DNA of 58,223 bases from the NCBI GenBank assembly GCA_028279985.1, contig JANQMR010000029.1, forward strand, positions 1 to 58,223, given 5' to 3'. Shown in pieces: positions 20,761 through 29,614 of the stretch (positions are counted from its first letter, which is position 1; each line of letters begins with the position of its first letter). The notes under the pieces were generated by a model. That model did no database searches, had not been told where the DNA came from, and saw only the letters and a list, made by a program, of their open reading frames with translations. The position numbers and the translations under genes are program-made. This DNA comes from Woeseiaceae bacterium (GTDB lineage: Bacteria > Pseudomonadota > Gammaproteobacteria > Steroidobacterales > Woeseiaceae).

Positions 20761-21414
20761 ATGCTCGCAGGAATCGCGTCCGACATCTCGCAGCAGGTGC
20801 TGCGGACCGATATCGCCGGAATGCCGCTGGAGTGGATCGACTACCGCGAAGCGGTGCGGCTCTATCACGCCGAACAGGTGGCCTACGACTGCGGGACCCT
20901 GCTCTACACGGTACACGGCGGTCATTCGAACCTCTACGGCTGCCGCAGCATGATCGACGTCAACTCGATCATTGCAACCCACGGCACCAGCCAGAGCCTC
21001 TCTCGCAACCGCGACAAATACGTGCCGCCGCTGAACAACCGGACGCTGTTCAAACGGGATGCCAACCTGTGCCTGTACTGCGCCATGCGGTTTCCGACCC
21101 GCGACCTGACCCGCGATCACATCACGCCGATTTCGCAGGGCGGCAAGGACGCCTGGAACAACGTTGCGACCGCCTGCCGGCGCTGCAACAACTACAAGGG
21201 CGGGCGGACACCGGAACAGGCGTCGATGGAGCTGGTCGCGATCCCGTTCACGCCGACTTACGCCGAGTACATCTATCTCAAGGGTCGGCGTGTCCTTGCG
21301 GATCAGATGCAGTATCTGCTGGCGCATATTCCGCGTACCAGCCCTTTGCATGCGAGGTTGACCGATCATCTGTTTTCTGGGGAGCAGGTGATCGATACGC
21401 ACTTTCACGATTGA
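20761..21414 (+). CDS. HNH endonuclease family protein
   Basis: A 217-residue protein with a C-terminal-half HNH nuclease fold. The CxxC pair of CLYC, the histidine of RDHITPISQGG, an asparagine in WNN and a second CxxC in CRRC are in the usual order, followed by NNYKGGRTPEQA. The N-terminal 80 residues have no recognised motif. The ATG is chosen because AGGGGG lies 6-7 bases upstream; a GTG two codons earlier is possible. Stand-alone HNH genes of this type are widespread in proteobacteria with no settled role. The next gene is also a nuclease, but separate transcription is possible. Confidence 0.85.
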   Translation: MLAGIASDISQQVLRTDIAGMPLEWIDYREAVRLYHAEQVAYDCGTLLYTVHGGHSNLYGCRSMIDVNSIIATHGTSQSLSRNRDKYVPPLNNRTLFKRDANLCLYCAMRFPTRDLTRDHITPISQGGKDAWNNVATACRRCNNYKGGRTPEQASMELVAIPFTPTYAEYIYLKGRRVLADQMQYLLAHIPRTSPLHARLTDHLFSGEQVIDTHFHD

Positions 21415-21462
21415 CCTCGGCGGTTATCGAACTGCGGCTGGTGATTCGCCTATACTCCGGGG

Positions 21463-22356
21463 ATGCAGTACCTGATCGATGCCAGCGTGTACGTGTTCCG
21501 GGCGCATTATTCGATACCCGACGACATGCTCGATCGAGAAGGCAATCCGGTCAACGCGCTGTACGGTTTCTGCCGGTTTCTGGGCGATTTCGTCGAGCGC
21601 GTGAACCCCGAACACGTTGCCGTGTTGTTCGACGAAAGTCTCACGACTTCGTTTCGCAACGAGATTTATCCCGACTACAAAGCAAACCGTGAGCCGGCGC
21701 CGCCCGAGCTCAAGCGCCAGTTCAAACAATGCCGCCGGTATACGAGTGCGCTGGGTTTGATGGAAAGCGCGAGCCCGGAGTACGAAGCCGACGATTTGAT
21801 CGGTACCTTGGTGGAGCACGGCCGTGCGCTCGGCCGTGCCTCGACGATCGTCAGCCGTGACAAGGATTTGACACAGCTCCTGTCGCAGGGCGACGTGTTC
21901 TGGGATTTCACGGGTAAAGGCAAGATCGGTTACGAGCAGATCGCCGACGTGTTCGGGGTCTGGCCGGAGCAGATCGCTGATTTTCTCGCGCTGGCCGGCG
22001 ATAGCGTGGATAACATCCGGGGTGTGCCGGGCGTCGGGGCCAAAACCGCGGCGGCCTTATTGCAGTACTTCGGTAGTCTCGACGATATCTACTCGAATCT
22101 CGATCGGGTGCACGAAGTGCCGGTGCGAGGCGCGAAGACGCTGGGCGGTAAACTCGAAGCGCACCGCGACGACGCAATGGTTGCGAGGAAGCTCACCGGC
22201 ATCGCCTGCGACGCGCCGCTGGACGACGACCCCGAGCCCCTGCTCAGGCCGGCCAAGCCCAGGCTGGGTGAAATCAACGCGCTGTTCGACGAGGTCGATT
22301 TCGGCACGGCGTTGAGGCGTCAGGCCGAGCGTATCGCCGATCTGCACGATGGCTGA
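21463..22356 (+). CDS. 5'-3' exonuclease of the PolA N-terminal type
   Basis: A 297-residue FEN-like nuclease equivalent to the exonuclease domain of DNA polymerase I but stand-alone. Seen are the N-terminal MQYLIDASVYVFRAHYS with the first metal-binding aspartate, YEADDLIG, VSRDKDLTQLL, and the helix-hairpin-helix segment AGDSVDNIRGVPGVGAKTAAALL. It should trim 5' flaps or RNA primers. A -10-like TATACT ends only 7 bases before the ATG, which could give a nearly leaderless transcript, but no good -35 is seen. It overlaps the next gene by 8 bases. Confidence 0.9.
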   Translation: MQYLIDASVYVFRAHYSIPDDMLDREGNPVNALYGFCRFLGDFVERVNPEHVAVLFDESLTTSFRNEIYPDYKANREPAPPELKRQFKQCRRYTSALGLMESASPEYEADDLIGTLVEHGRALGRASTIVSRDKDLTQLLSQGDVFWDFTGKGKIGYEQIADVFGVWPEQIADFLALAGDSVDNIRGVPGVGAKTAAALLQYFGSLDDIYSNLDRVHEVPVRGAKTLGGKLEAHRDDAMVARKLTGIACDAPLDDDPEPLLRPAKPRLGEINALFDEVDFGTALRRQAERIADLHDG

Positions 22357-23110
22357 GCCGGGCCCGGCCTTCGTCAAAACCGGTCCCGAACACCACCTGG
22401 ACATGTTCGAAGCCGAGGCCGAAGGGCTTCGAGCACTGGCCGAGGCGGATGAAGTTCGGGTGCCCGCGGTTCTCGACTGCGGCCTGCGGGACGGACAGGC
22501 GTTCATTGCCCTCGAACGCTTGAGTCTGGGGCGTGCAAGCGCCGCCGAGGAACGCCTGTTCGGCGAGCAGCTCGCAGCCTTGCACCGGCACACCAAACCG
22601 CGCTTCGGCTGGCATCGCGACAACACGATCGGCATGACGCCGCAGCACAACGACTGGTGCGACGACTGGGTCGTTTTTTTTTGCGAGCAGCGGCTCGATT
22701 TCCAGCTCGGGCTTGCGGCGCGCAACGGTTACGGCGGTGAGCTACAGCGGCTGGGACGGCGTTTGCGCGACGGTCTGCCCGGGCTGTTCGAAGCTTACGA
22801 ACCCGCGGCCTCGCTGTTGCACGGCGACCTGTGGGGCGGCAACTGGGGGGTCGCCGGCGGCGTGCCGGTGATTTTCGATCCGGCCGTCCATTACGGCGAC
22901 CGCGAATCCGACATCGCAATGACGATGTTGTTCGGCGGCTTCGGCCGCGGGTTTTACGACGCCTACCAGTCTAGCTGGCCGATGGCGAACGGCCACGAGC
23001 GGCGCCTTAAGCTCTACCAGCTATACCACGTCATCAATCATCTCAACCTTTTCGGTCGAGCTTATCTCGCCCAGTCGGTCTCGCTGATCAAACGGCTTCT
23101 CGTCAACTGA
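22349..23110 (+). CDS. Fructosamine kinase-like protein, short N-terminus
   Basis: A member of the fructosamine/ketosamine-3-kinase family, which phosphorylates sugar adducts on amines. The catalytic and metal-binding motifs LLHGDLWGGNW and IFDPAVHYGDRESDIAM are intact, and WVVFFCEQRLDFQL matches the family. The protein is 253 residues against about 286 in E. coli YniA. It begins at the phosphate-contacting FVK segment, so about 35 N-terminal residues of the nucleotide-binding lobe are missing. An in-frame stop at 22313-22315 rules out a longer start. It is translationally coupled to the exonuclease. Activity is uncertain. Confidence 0.85.
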   Translation: MAEPGPAFVKTGPEHHLDMFEAEAEGLRALAEADEVRVPAVLDCGLRDGQAFIALERLSLGRASAAEERLFGEQLAALHRHTKPRFGWHRDNTIGMTPQHNDWCDDWVVFFCEQRLDFQLGLAARNGYGGELQRLGRRLRDGLPGLFEAYEPAASLLHGDLWGGNWGVAGGVPVIFDPAVHYGDRESDIAMTMLFGGFGRGFYDAYQSSWPMANGHERRLKLYQLYHVINHLNLFGRAYLAQSVSLIKRLLVN

Positions 23111-23150
23111 TTCGGCAACTGACTCGTCAACCAACTCGGTACCTGTCGCG

Positions 23151-23927
23151 TCAGTCTCCGGTTCCCGGGAAGTCCGCGAGGTCGCCCGACTCGTCGACTT
23201 CGATCGCCTCGCCGAGAAAGTCCTCGTCGAACAGGTAGAGCATCGTTCCTTCCGGCGCCTTGAGTGCCAGGAACGCCCCTTCGAATCCCGGAAAACGCTC
23301 GTGTTCGAGCCCGTGCAGCCGGACGATCGACATCACGCTCTCCTTGTCACGGCATTTGAAACAAAGTGACGGCCCGTCGAGGGCGATACTCTCGGACAGG
23401 CCCAGCGACATGCCGCCGGCATCGAAACGAAGATGGGGCGTCGGTTCCTCCCGCATGTCCAGCATCACGCGTGCGACCGGCCCCCAGAAACGCGCACCGC
23501 GCAAGGCATCGCGTACCGGCAAGGTCAGCTCGAACCAGGCGCCGCAGGCCGAATCGTCGTCGTTGTCGTCGCCGGCGTGGAAAGTCCGTGCCTCCAGCAT
23601 CGTCACCGAATGGCCGTCGCGATCGTTGAGCCCGATTTCGTTGAACACGTCTTCGTCGAGGCGCATGAACGAAAAGTCGAAGCCGGCGTCGCTCATCGAG
23701 CGCGCATGTTTGGCGAGCTCCGGCTGCACGAAAGTCAGCGACGGCGAATCGAAGGTCCGGTCGTGCAGGCCGATGTTGAGCGCGCCGTCGCTGACGACCG
23801 TGTATTTGTGCCGCCAGACGTCCGCGCTTTCCAGCTCGCGAAAACCCAGAATGCGGTAAAACGCCAGCGAGTCGAGTATGTCCGGAGCGCGGACACTGAA
23901 CTCGAGAAAGCGCCCGAAGCCGCTCAC
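23151..23927 (-). CDS. VOC (glyoxalase-fold) superfamily protein
   Basis: A 258-residue protein with two vicinal-oxygen-chelate modules. The first begins FLEFSVRAPDILDSLAFYRILGF and the second WFELTLPVRDALRGARFW. The modules are joined by an acidic linker (GDDNDDDS). Such proteins use a paired beta-alpha-beta-beta-beta fold to bind a metal or a small ligand, but no substrate can be deduced. Its ATG overlaps the hemH stop (ATGA), so it is probably made from the hemH transcript. It converges on the fructosamine kinase-like gene. Confidence 0.8.
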   Translation of the reverse strand: MSGFGRFLEFSVRAPDILDSLAFYRILGFRELESADVWRHKYTVVSDGALNIGLHDRTFDSPSLTFVQPELAKHARSMSDAGFDFSFMRLDEDVFNEIGLNDRDGHSVTMLEARTFHAGDDNDDDSACGAWFELTLPVRDALRGARFWGPVARVMLDMREEPTPHLRFDAGGMSLGLSESIALDGPSLCFKCRDKESVMSIVRLHGLEHERFPGFEGAFLALKAPEGTMLYLFDEDFLGEAIEVDESGDLADFPGTGD

Positions 23928-25036
23928 CGTTCCGCGCCCATTGCCAGGGCGCGCTCCCTGGACTTGTCGCGTTGCTGCGCCGAATCGCCGCTGCTGTAAT
24001 CGTCCGAGGACTCGGGCCAGCCCGACGAATGCCGAACGATCAGGCGGGCCAGGAAATCGACGTGATCGTCGCGCACGTTCAGAGCCGGGACATATCGCAG
24101 CTCACCGCCGCCCGATGCGGTGAAAAGCTCCGCGTTCTGGATGGCAATCTCCTCCAGGGTCTCGAGGCAGTCCGCCGAAAAACCCGGACAGACGACGTCC
24201 AGGCGACCGAGCCCGTCGCCGCCGAACCCGGCGATCGTTTCGTCGGTGTAGGGCCTCAGCCACTCGGCACGGCCGACGCGCGACTGAAAGGAAACCAGCC
24301 AGTCGTTCCGCTCGAGCTCCAGCGCATCGGCAAGCAGCCTTGCGGTTTTCCGACACTGGCAATGATAAGGGTCGCCGTCGAGCAGCGTTTGCTTCGGCAC
24401 GCCGTGAAAAGAGAACAAGAGCTTGTCGCCGCGGCCATGCCGTTCCCAGTATTCGCGAACGCTCGCCGCGAGCGCCGCGACGTAACCCGGTGCATCGTGA
24501 TAATGGTTGACGAAACGAAACTCCGGTACCCATCGCCGCCGCGACAGCGTCCTCGTGACGGCATCGAAGACCGAGCCGGTCGTCGTGCCCGAGTACTGCG
24601 GGTACAAGGGCAGCACGACGATGCGGCGCGCGCCTTCGGCATGCAGCGCGTCCAGTGCGGAAGGGATCGACGGCTTGCCGTAGGACATCCCCAAGCGCAC
24701 GTGCACGGGCCCGGCCAGCCGCGATCCGAGCCGCAGCCGGACCGCGTCCACGATGTCCTCGGAAATTCGCAACAGCGGCGATCCGGTCTCGGACCAGATT
24801 TTCTGGTACGCCTTGGCCGACTGACCCGGACGTGTCCGCAAAATGACGCCGTGCAGGACCAGCCACCAAAGCGGCCTGGGAAGTTCCACCACGCGGGGAT
24901 CCCACAGGAACTCGGCCAGGTAGCGGCGCACGGCCGCCGGCGACGGATCGTCCGGCGTGCCCAGGTTGACCAGCAACACACCCAGTGCCTCTTTGTCGCC
25001 GTGCCGGTACAAAGGGTCAGATTCGAAACGGGGCAT
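23924..25036 (-). CDS. hemH: Ferrochelatase
   Basis: Inserts ferrous iron into protoporphyrin IX, the last step of protohaem synthesis. The 370 residues include GVLLVNLGTPD at the start, LPLYPQYSGTTTGS, the catalytic His211 in FSFHGVPKQTLLDGDPY, and the C-terminal CPGFSADCLETLEEI. The last 40 residues are a charged, low-complexity tail, so the protein is slightly longer than the E. coli enzyme (320). A well-formed sigma-70 promoter lies about 90 bases upstream. The stop overlaps the VOC gene. Confidence 0.96.
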   Translation of the reverse strand: MPRFESDPLYRHGDKEALGVLLVNLGTPDDPSPAAVRRYLAEFLWDPRVVELPRPLWWLVLHGVILRTRPGQSAKAYQKIWSETGSPLLRISEDIVDAVRLRLGSRLAGPVHVRLGMSYGKPSIPSALDALHAEGARRIVVLPLYPQYSGTTTGSVFDAVTRTLSRRRWVPEFRFVNHYHDAPGYVAALAASVREYWERHGRGDKLLFSFHGVPKQTLLDGDPYHCQCRKTARLLADALELERNDWLVSFQSRVGRAEWLRPYTDETIAGFGGDGLGRLDVVCPGFSADCLETLEEIAIQNAELFTASGGGELRYVPALNVRDDHVDFLARLIVRHSSGWPESSDDYSSGDSAQQRDKSRERALAMGAER

Positions 25037-25128
25037 GGCGCGCGGCTCCGGTGACGATGGGTGCCAGACTCGTGCAGAGGCTCTCTAACACTACTGGAAA
25101 GCGCCGATCACTGCTACCCGATGCAAGA

Positions 25129-25157
25129 ATTATCGCTTTTAACACAAACGCTTACAA
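25129..25157 (-). promoter_or_regulatory. Probable sigma-70 promoter of hemH
   Basis: On the minus strand: -35 TTGTAA (25152-25157), a 17-base spacer, -10 GATAAT (25129-25134). Each hexamer differs little from consensus. The predicted start of transcription is about 85 bases before the hemH ATG. Confidence 0.6.
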
Positions 25158-25301
25158 GCAACTAGCACGAGACGCGGTCGGTGACGAGGGCTGGGGCCGA
25201 CCTGCCGTCGGACTCGGCCCCGGAGGACTTGGTCACGGCCTTTCGCGATACGCATGTATCGACGCTAGGCGCGGGACGATCCGGACCCTTGTGCCCCGGC
25301 T

Positions 25302-26597
25302 TCAGTCGGCTGCCGCCGCCTCCATGATGGCGGTTACCCCCATGCCGCCGGCAGTGCAGACCGAAATCAGTCCGCGGCCCGAACCCTTTTCGTTCAGGAG
25401 TTTCGCCATCGTGGCGACGATGCGCGCCCCGGTGGCGGCGAAGGGATGGCCGATCGCGATACTTCCGCCCTTGACGTTCAGCTTGTCGGGATCGATCGGT
25501 CCCATTGCCTCGCCGCGACCCAGGCGTTCGCGGCAGAACTCCTCCGACTGCCACGCCTCGAGGGTCGCTATGGTTTGTGCGGCGAAGGCCTCGTGGATCT
25601 CGTAGAAGTCGAATTCCTGCAGGCCGAGGTCCGCCTGTTTGAGCATGTCGGACACGGCATAAGCCGGCGCCATCAACAAGCCCTCGTCGTTGACGAAGTC
25701 GACGGCGGCCGCTTTCGCGAAGCTGAGATAAGCGAGCACGGGCAGGTTTTTCTTCCGCGCCCAGTCTTCGCTGGCGAGCAACACCGCGGCAGCGCCGTCG
25801 GTCAGCGGCGTGCTGTTGCCGGCGGTCATCGTAGCCGTTTCGCTTTTGTCGAAAACGGGTTTCAGCCTGGCGAGCTTTTCCAGGGTCGTATCGCGGCGCA
25901 CGTTGTTGTCGGCCTCGACGCCGTTGAACGGAACGACCAGGTCCTCGTACCAGCCTTGGTCGTAGGCGGCCGCGGCTTTGTTGTGACTCGCGTAGGCGAG
26001 CCGATCCTGCTGCTCGCGCTGCACCCCCCAGCGTTTGGCGACGATCTCGGTGCTTTCACCCATCGACAAACCCGTGCGGGGCTCGAGCACGCCGGGGAAT
26101 TCGGGGAAAAAGTGCGAGGGCCGCAAACGAAACCACGGCGTCAGCCGCTGCATCGTCGAACGCGCCGAGTTGAGGTCGTGCATGATCCTGCGAAACGGCT
26201 GCTTGAAGACGATCGGCGCGTCGCTGATCGAGTCGGTGCCGCCCGCCATGCCGGCATCGATCTGCCCCAGCGCGATCTTGTTGGCGATCAGGACCGCGGC
26301 CTCGAGGCTGGTACCGCAGGCGCGTTGCAAGGTCACTCCCGGCGTCTTGAGCGACAGGCCCGAGTCGATGACGCATTCGCGCGCGAGATTCCAGTCGCTC
26401 GAGTGATGGATGACGGCGCCGAGTGCCACGTCGCCCAGCGTCTGCCCCTTGAGGTCGAGTTTGTCGACGAGACCGGCCATTGCCGCCGTCATCATCTCCT
26501 GATTGGAGCAGTGCTTGTAAGCCGAGTAAGACCGGCAAAAAGGAATCCGCGCGCCGCCGACTACGGCAACGCGGACGGCTCGTCCATCGTGCAGCAT
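25302..26597 (-). CDS. Acetyl-CoA C-acyltransferase (FadI-type thiolase)
   Basis: Thiolase of the fatty-acid beta-oxidation type, 431 residues, longer than the 390-residue FadA/AtoB class and close to FadI. The acyl-accepting Cys94 lies in LQRACGTSLEAA, His335 in YEIHEAF, His384 in GGSIAIGHPFAATGAR and the second catalytic Cys414 in CTAGGMG. No FadJ/FadB partner is next to it, so whether it degrades fatty acids or acts on acetoacetyl-CoA is not resolved here. It stands alone, divergent from the NorM-like gene. Confidence 0.92.
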   Translation of the reverse strand: MLHDGRAVRVAVVGGARIPFCRSYSAYKHCSNQEMMTAAMAGLVDKLDLKGQTLGDVALGAVIHHSSDWNLARECVIDSGLSLKTPGVTLQRACGTSLEAAVLIANKIALGQIDAGMAGGTDSISDAPIVFKQPFRRIMHDLNSARSTMQRLTPWFRLRPSHFFPEFPGVLEPRTGLSMGESTEIVAKRWGVQREQQDRLAYASHNKAAAAYDQGWYEDLVVPFNGVEADNNVRRDTTLEKLARLKPVFDKSETATMTAGNSTPLTDGAAAVLLASEDWARKKNLPVLAYLSFAKAAAVDFVNDEGLLMAPAYAVSDMLKQADLGLQEFDFYEIHEAFAAQTIATLEAWQSEEFCRERLGRGEAMGPIDPDKLNVKGGSIAIGHPFAATGARIVATMAKLLNEKGSGRGLISVCTAGGMGVTAIMEAAAAD

Positions 26598-26622
26598 CGT
26601 GTCGTTCTCATCGTGTCGTTTT
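26595..26622 (-). repeat. 14-bp tandem repeat at the thiolase start
   Basis: Two units, CATCGTGTCGTTCT then CATCGTGTCGTTTT, followed by a decayed third (CAGTGTCGTTCTCA). The first unit contains the thiolase start codon, so the duplication lies in its 5' leader. Confidence 0.75.
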
Positions 26623-26772
26623 GCTCAGTGTCGTTCTCAGACAGTCCTCCGGCCGTTCACCGACAGGGCCGGCTGCCGAGGGCGTTGGCAACTTTACACT
26701 ATTGCCCGCAGTTACCGTAAGCTACCCGCCCCGGCAGCCTTTATCGCATGCCCGCCAGAGCGCCCGCCGTTC

Positions 26773-28188
26773 ATGTACCACCAGTCAACGACGCCCCGAT
26801 TCGCGGCCGAGAGCGGCAAGCTGCTCGTGATCGCCGGTCCCCTGATCGTGAACAACCTGTCGATCGCCGGGATGCAGTTCGCCGATGCGGTGATGGCCGG
26901 CCGCCTCGGCGCGGCAACGCTCGCCGCCGTTGCGGTCGGCGGGAGCGTCTGGTTCATGGGCTTTACCTTCGCGCTCGGCGTGATGATGGCGATTTCGCCG
27001 ATCGTGGCAAGACATCTGGGCGCGGGGAATCCGTCGCTGATCGGACGTTACACCCGGCAGGGGCTGTACCTGGGCATCGCGATGGGCATACCGATGATCC
27101 TGATCGCGCAGTTTCTGGTTGCGCCACTGCTGGTTTTTTTCGGTATCGACGAAGCCTTTCGCGACACGGCGGTGAGCTACGTCAAGGCGATCTCCTTCGG
27201 CGCGCCGGCCATCTACATGTTCCTGGCGCTCAGATTCACCACCGAAGGCATCGGCCGGACCTCGCCGATCATGGTCACGTCGATTTTTGCGCTGGCCTGT
27301 AACGTGTTCCTGAACTGGGTGTTCATGTACGGCAACCTCGGCGCGCCCGCGCTCGGCGCCGTCGGCGCGGCGGTCGCCAGCGCGATCACGATGTGGCTGA
27401 TCATGTTGATGCTCTGGGTGTACATGGCCATGCACCGGAGCTACGCGCCCTACGCGTTGTTCTCGAGGGTGGCGCCGGTGCGGCTCGAGACCTTGCGCGA
27501 TATCGTCGTGCTCGGCGTGCCGATCGCGATTACGATCACCGCCGAGGCCGGCTTGTTCAACGCCGTGTCGATCCTGATGGGCACGCTCGGCCCGGAGATC
27601 ACGGCAGCCCATCAGATTGCCATCAATTTCGCCACGACGATGTTCATGATCCCGCTGGCGCTGGCTTCGGCCATCACGGTACGCGTCGGCTACAATCTCG
27701 GCCGCGGCGATCCTTCGGCGGCCCGGTTCAGCGGTACGACCGGGATACTCTTGTGTTCGGGTTTCATGGTTTGCTCGGCGGCCTTCATGCTGCTGTTTCG
27801 CGATCTGGTGGTCGGCATCTACACCAGCGACCAGGTCGTGCAGGGTATCGCGGTCAGCCTGTTGCTGATGGCGGCGATCTTCCAGATCGCCGACGGTATC
27901 CAGGTCGGCGCCGCCGGCGCGCTGCGCGGTTACAAGGACACCCGCGTACCGATGGTATTGACCGCGATTGCCTACTGGGCGCTCGCGTTCCCACTGGCCT
28001 ATCTTGCCGCCGTGACCTACCGGATGCCGCCGAACTACATCTGGGGCGGCTTCGTGATCGGCCTGACCGCCGCGGCCTTGCTGCTGACCCGGCGTTTCCT
28101 GCGTATCTCTAAACTGGCCTCGAAACTGGGGCCCAAGCCCGGCTCCGTTGCCGACGACGTGCAGTTCGACCCGAGTCAGCGGCCGTGA
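26773..28188 (+). CDS. MATE family efflux transporter, NorM-like
   Basis: A 471-residue inner-membrane transporter with about 12 hydrophobic segments. MATE proteins export cationic drugs or metabolites in exchange for Na+ or H+. Typical features are PLIVNNLSIAGMQFADAVMAGRLG near the N-terminus and the pseudo-symmetric second half starting near RDIVVLGVPIAITITAEAG. The frame is open to 26599, but the ATG at 26773 begins a NorM-like N-terminus. Its last 13 bases overlap the end of the convergent DUF924 gene. Substrate unknown. Confidence 0.9.
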   Translation: MYHQSTTPRFAAESGKLLVIAGPLIVNNLSIAGMQFADAVMAGRLGAATLAAVAVGGSVWFMGFTFALGVMMAISPIVARHLGAGNPSLIGRYTRQGLYLGIAMGIPMILIAQFLVAPLLVFFGIDEAFRDTAVSYVKAISFGAPAIYMFLALRFTTEGIGRTSPIMVTSIFALACNVFLNWVFMYGNLGAPALGAVGAAVASAITMWLIMLMLWVYMAMHRSYAPYALFSRVAPVRLETLRDIVVLGVPIAITITAEAGLFNAVSILMGTLGPEITAAHQIAINFATTMFMIPLALASAITVRVGYNLGRGDPSAARFSGTTGILLCSGFMVCSAAFMLLFRDLVVGIYTSDQVVQGIAVSLLLMAAIFQIADGIQVGAAGALRGYKDTRVPMVLTAIAYWALAFPLAYLAAVTYRMPPNYIWGGFVIGLTAAALLLTRRFLRISKLASKLGPKPGSVADDVQFDPSQRP

Positions 28189-28859
28189 ATCGACTCACCG
28201 GCGTCCTGACCGAATTCCGGCGCATCGGCCAGATACGCGTTTTCTTCGGGCGTGTTGCGCCGGCCCAGCACCTTGTTCCTGTGCGGGAAGCGGCCGAAGC
28301 GGGCGATGATGTCGCGGTGCAGCTCGGCAAACTGCGCGACGGTCGCGAAGGTTTCGCGATACGTCGGAGACACCGCGCCGGCGAGCTTGTTGAAAAGCTG
28401 CACCGCTTTCTCCTGGACCCTGAGCGATTCGGCATGCTGCAGCGGCATGTAGAAGAATACGCGTTGTATCGCCGTCAGGCCGCGGTCTTTCTTCTGCATG
28501 GCGCCCTCGACACAGAGCTTTAGCGCCTGTTTGTCCCTGGCGAACGCCTTGGCCGTACCGCGGTAGACGTTGCGCCGGAACTGGTCGAGCAGCAGGATCA
28601 GGGCCAGCCGGCCTTCCGGCTTGTCCCCCCAGTGGTCGAGCTTGCCGTCGGACGCCCTTTGGATTTCATCGGCGAACTCGTTCTCCACCATCGCGTCGAA
28701 TACCGGGTCCTCGCCGAACCAGGTATCCATGCGCCGGTCGATCTGCGGCGCGCTCAAGGCCGCTTCCTTGAACCAGAAAGCGAGGATGGCGTCGATCCGG
28801 ATCTGGTCTTCGTCCGTGATGGTCGCATCCATGCTTTCGCTGAGGAGTTTTACGGGCAT
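28176..28859 (-). CDS. DUF924 family protein
   Basis: A 227-residue soluble protein of the DUF924 family (TPR-like helical fold), function unknown. Family hallmarks are ILAFWF near the start, RRMDTWFGEDPVFDAMV, LALILLLDQFRRNVYRGT and FYMPLQHAESL. Length is slightly above the usual 180-200 because of N- and C-terminal tails. A later ATG at MDATITDEDQ (28832) would give a more typical start. It converges on, and overlaps by 13 bases, the NorM-like gene. Confidence 0.88.
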   Translation of the reverse strand: MPVKLLSESMDATITDEDQIRIDAILAFWFKEAALSAPQIDRRMDTWFGEDPVFDAMVENEFADEIQRASDGKLDHWGDKPEGRLALILLLDQFRRNVYRGTAKAFARDKQALKLCVEGAMQKKDRGLTAIQRVFFYMPLQHAESLRVQEKAVQLFNKLAGAVSPTYRETFATVAQFAELHRDIIARFGRFPHRNKVLGRRNTPEENAYLADAPEFGQDAGESIHGR

Positions 28860-29070
28860 ACGCGGTCAATCGTTACATTCATGTTGCCGCTCGAGCGTTT
28901 CTTGAGAATTTCTCGAGGGTTTACGAGGGTACATCGGGAGTTTTAAGGTTTAGAGTGTATCGGCAGACACACGCTTCAGGCTTCGCCGAATCGCGGGGCC
29001 GCGTGCAAAATGAGACCTGGGTCACAAAATCCGACCGTATCCCCAGCGTCGTCGCAGTAGACTCTAACAG

Positions 29071-29526
29071 ATGCGGTGCAAGGCTTTGACCCCGGCGGTT
29101 CTGCTCGGCGTTTTGCTCGCGGCCTGTTCCTCACGGCAGGGTACGCCCGAGGACGAGATTCGCGAGTGGCTCGAGCGGGGTGAACGCCTGGTCGGGGAAG
29201 AGGATAGACGCGGTCTGGTCGACATGATTTCATCGGCCTATGTCGATGCGCGGGGTAACGGCCGCGACGATCTCGACAAGCGCTTCCGTCTGCTGTTCCT
29301 GCGGGCCGACCCGATGACACTGGTCACGCGTATAGACGAGATTGCCGTCATCGAAGGTTCAGCCGCGGAAGTTAAACTCGACGTCGCCGTGGCCGGCCGG
29401 GATGAGCTGGGCTTCTTGGGTTACAACGCGAACGCCTATCGTTTCGAGCTGGAACTGACGCACGATGGCGACGACTGGCGCTTGATTTCGGCCCGCTGGG
29501 GAGAAGTGGGCGGCCGGCTGCGATGA
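29071..29526 (+). CDS. Small lipoprotein, NTF2-like fold suspected
   Basis: A 151-residue predicted lipoprotein: hydrophobic signal PAVLLGVLLAACSS with Cys19 as lipidation site. The rest is a compact alpha+beta domain (IREWLERGERLVGEEDRRGLVDMIS, later YRFELELTHDGDDWRLISARW). That helix pattern followed by curved sheet strands is like small NTF2-like domains. I do not recognise a named family and no catalytic residues are evident. It is followed by another lipoprotein gene; the two are probably expressed together. Confidence 0.75.
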   Translation: MRCKALTPAVLLGVLLAACSSRQGTPEDEIREWLERGERLVGEEDRRGLVDMISSAYVDARGNGRDDLDKRFRLLFLRADPMTLVTRIDEIAVIEGSAAEVKLDVAVAGRDELGFLGYNANAYRFELELTHDGDDWRLISARWGEVGGRLR

Positions 29527-29562
29527 ACGAATGCAATGAACGAATGCAATAAACGAATGCAA
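29524..29562 (+). repeat. 13-bp tandem repeat, three units
   Basis: Three consecutive units of TGAACGAATGCAA (the third begins TAA), starting on the stop codon of the upstream lipoprotein gene. A decayed fourth copy follows. Each unit carries an in-phase or out-of-phase stop (TGA or TAA). No role is visible. Confidence 0.85.
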
Positions 29563-29614
29563 TATAGAGTGTAATCAACGAACCGACGACGGGCTGTCCG
29601 GGGAGGCTGTGCTC

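Noticed and set aside
25246..25261. CGATAC-GCAT-GTATCG hairpin downstream of the thiolase
   Set aside because: The 6-base stem has no T-tract on either strand, so it does not qualify as a terminator.
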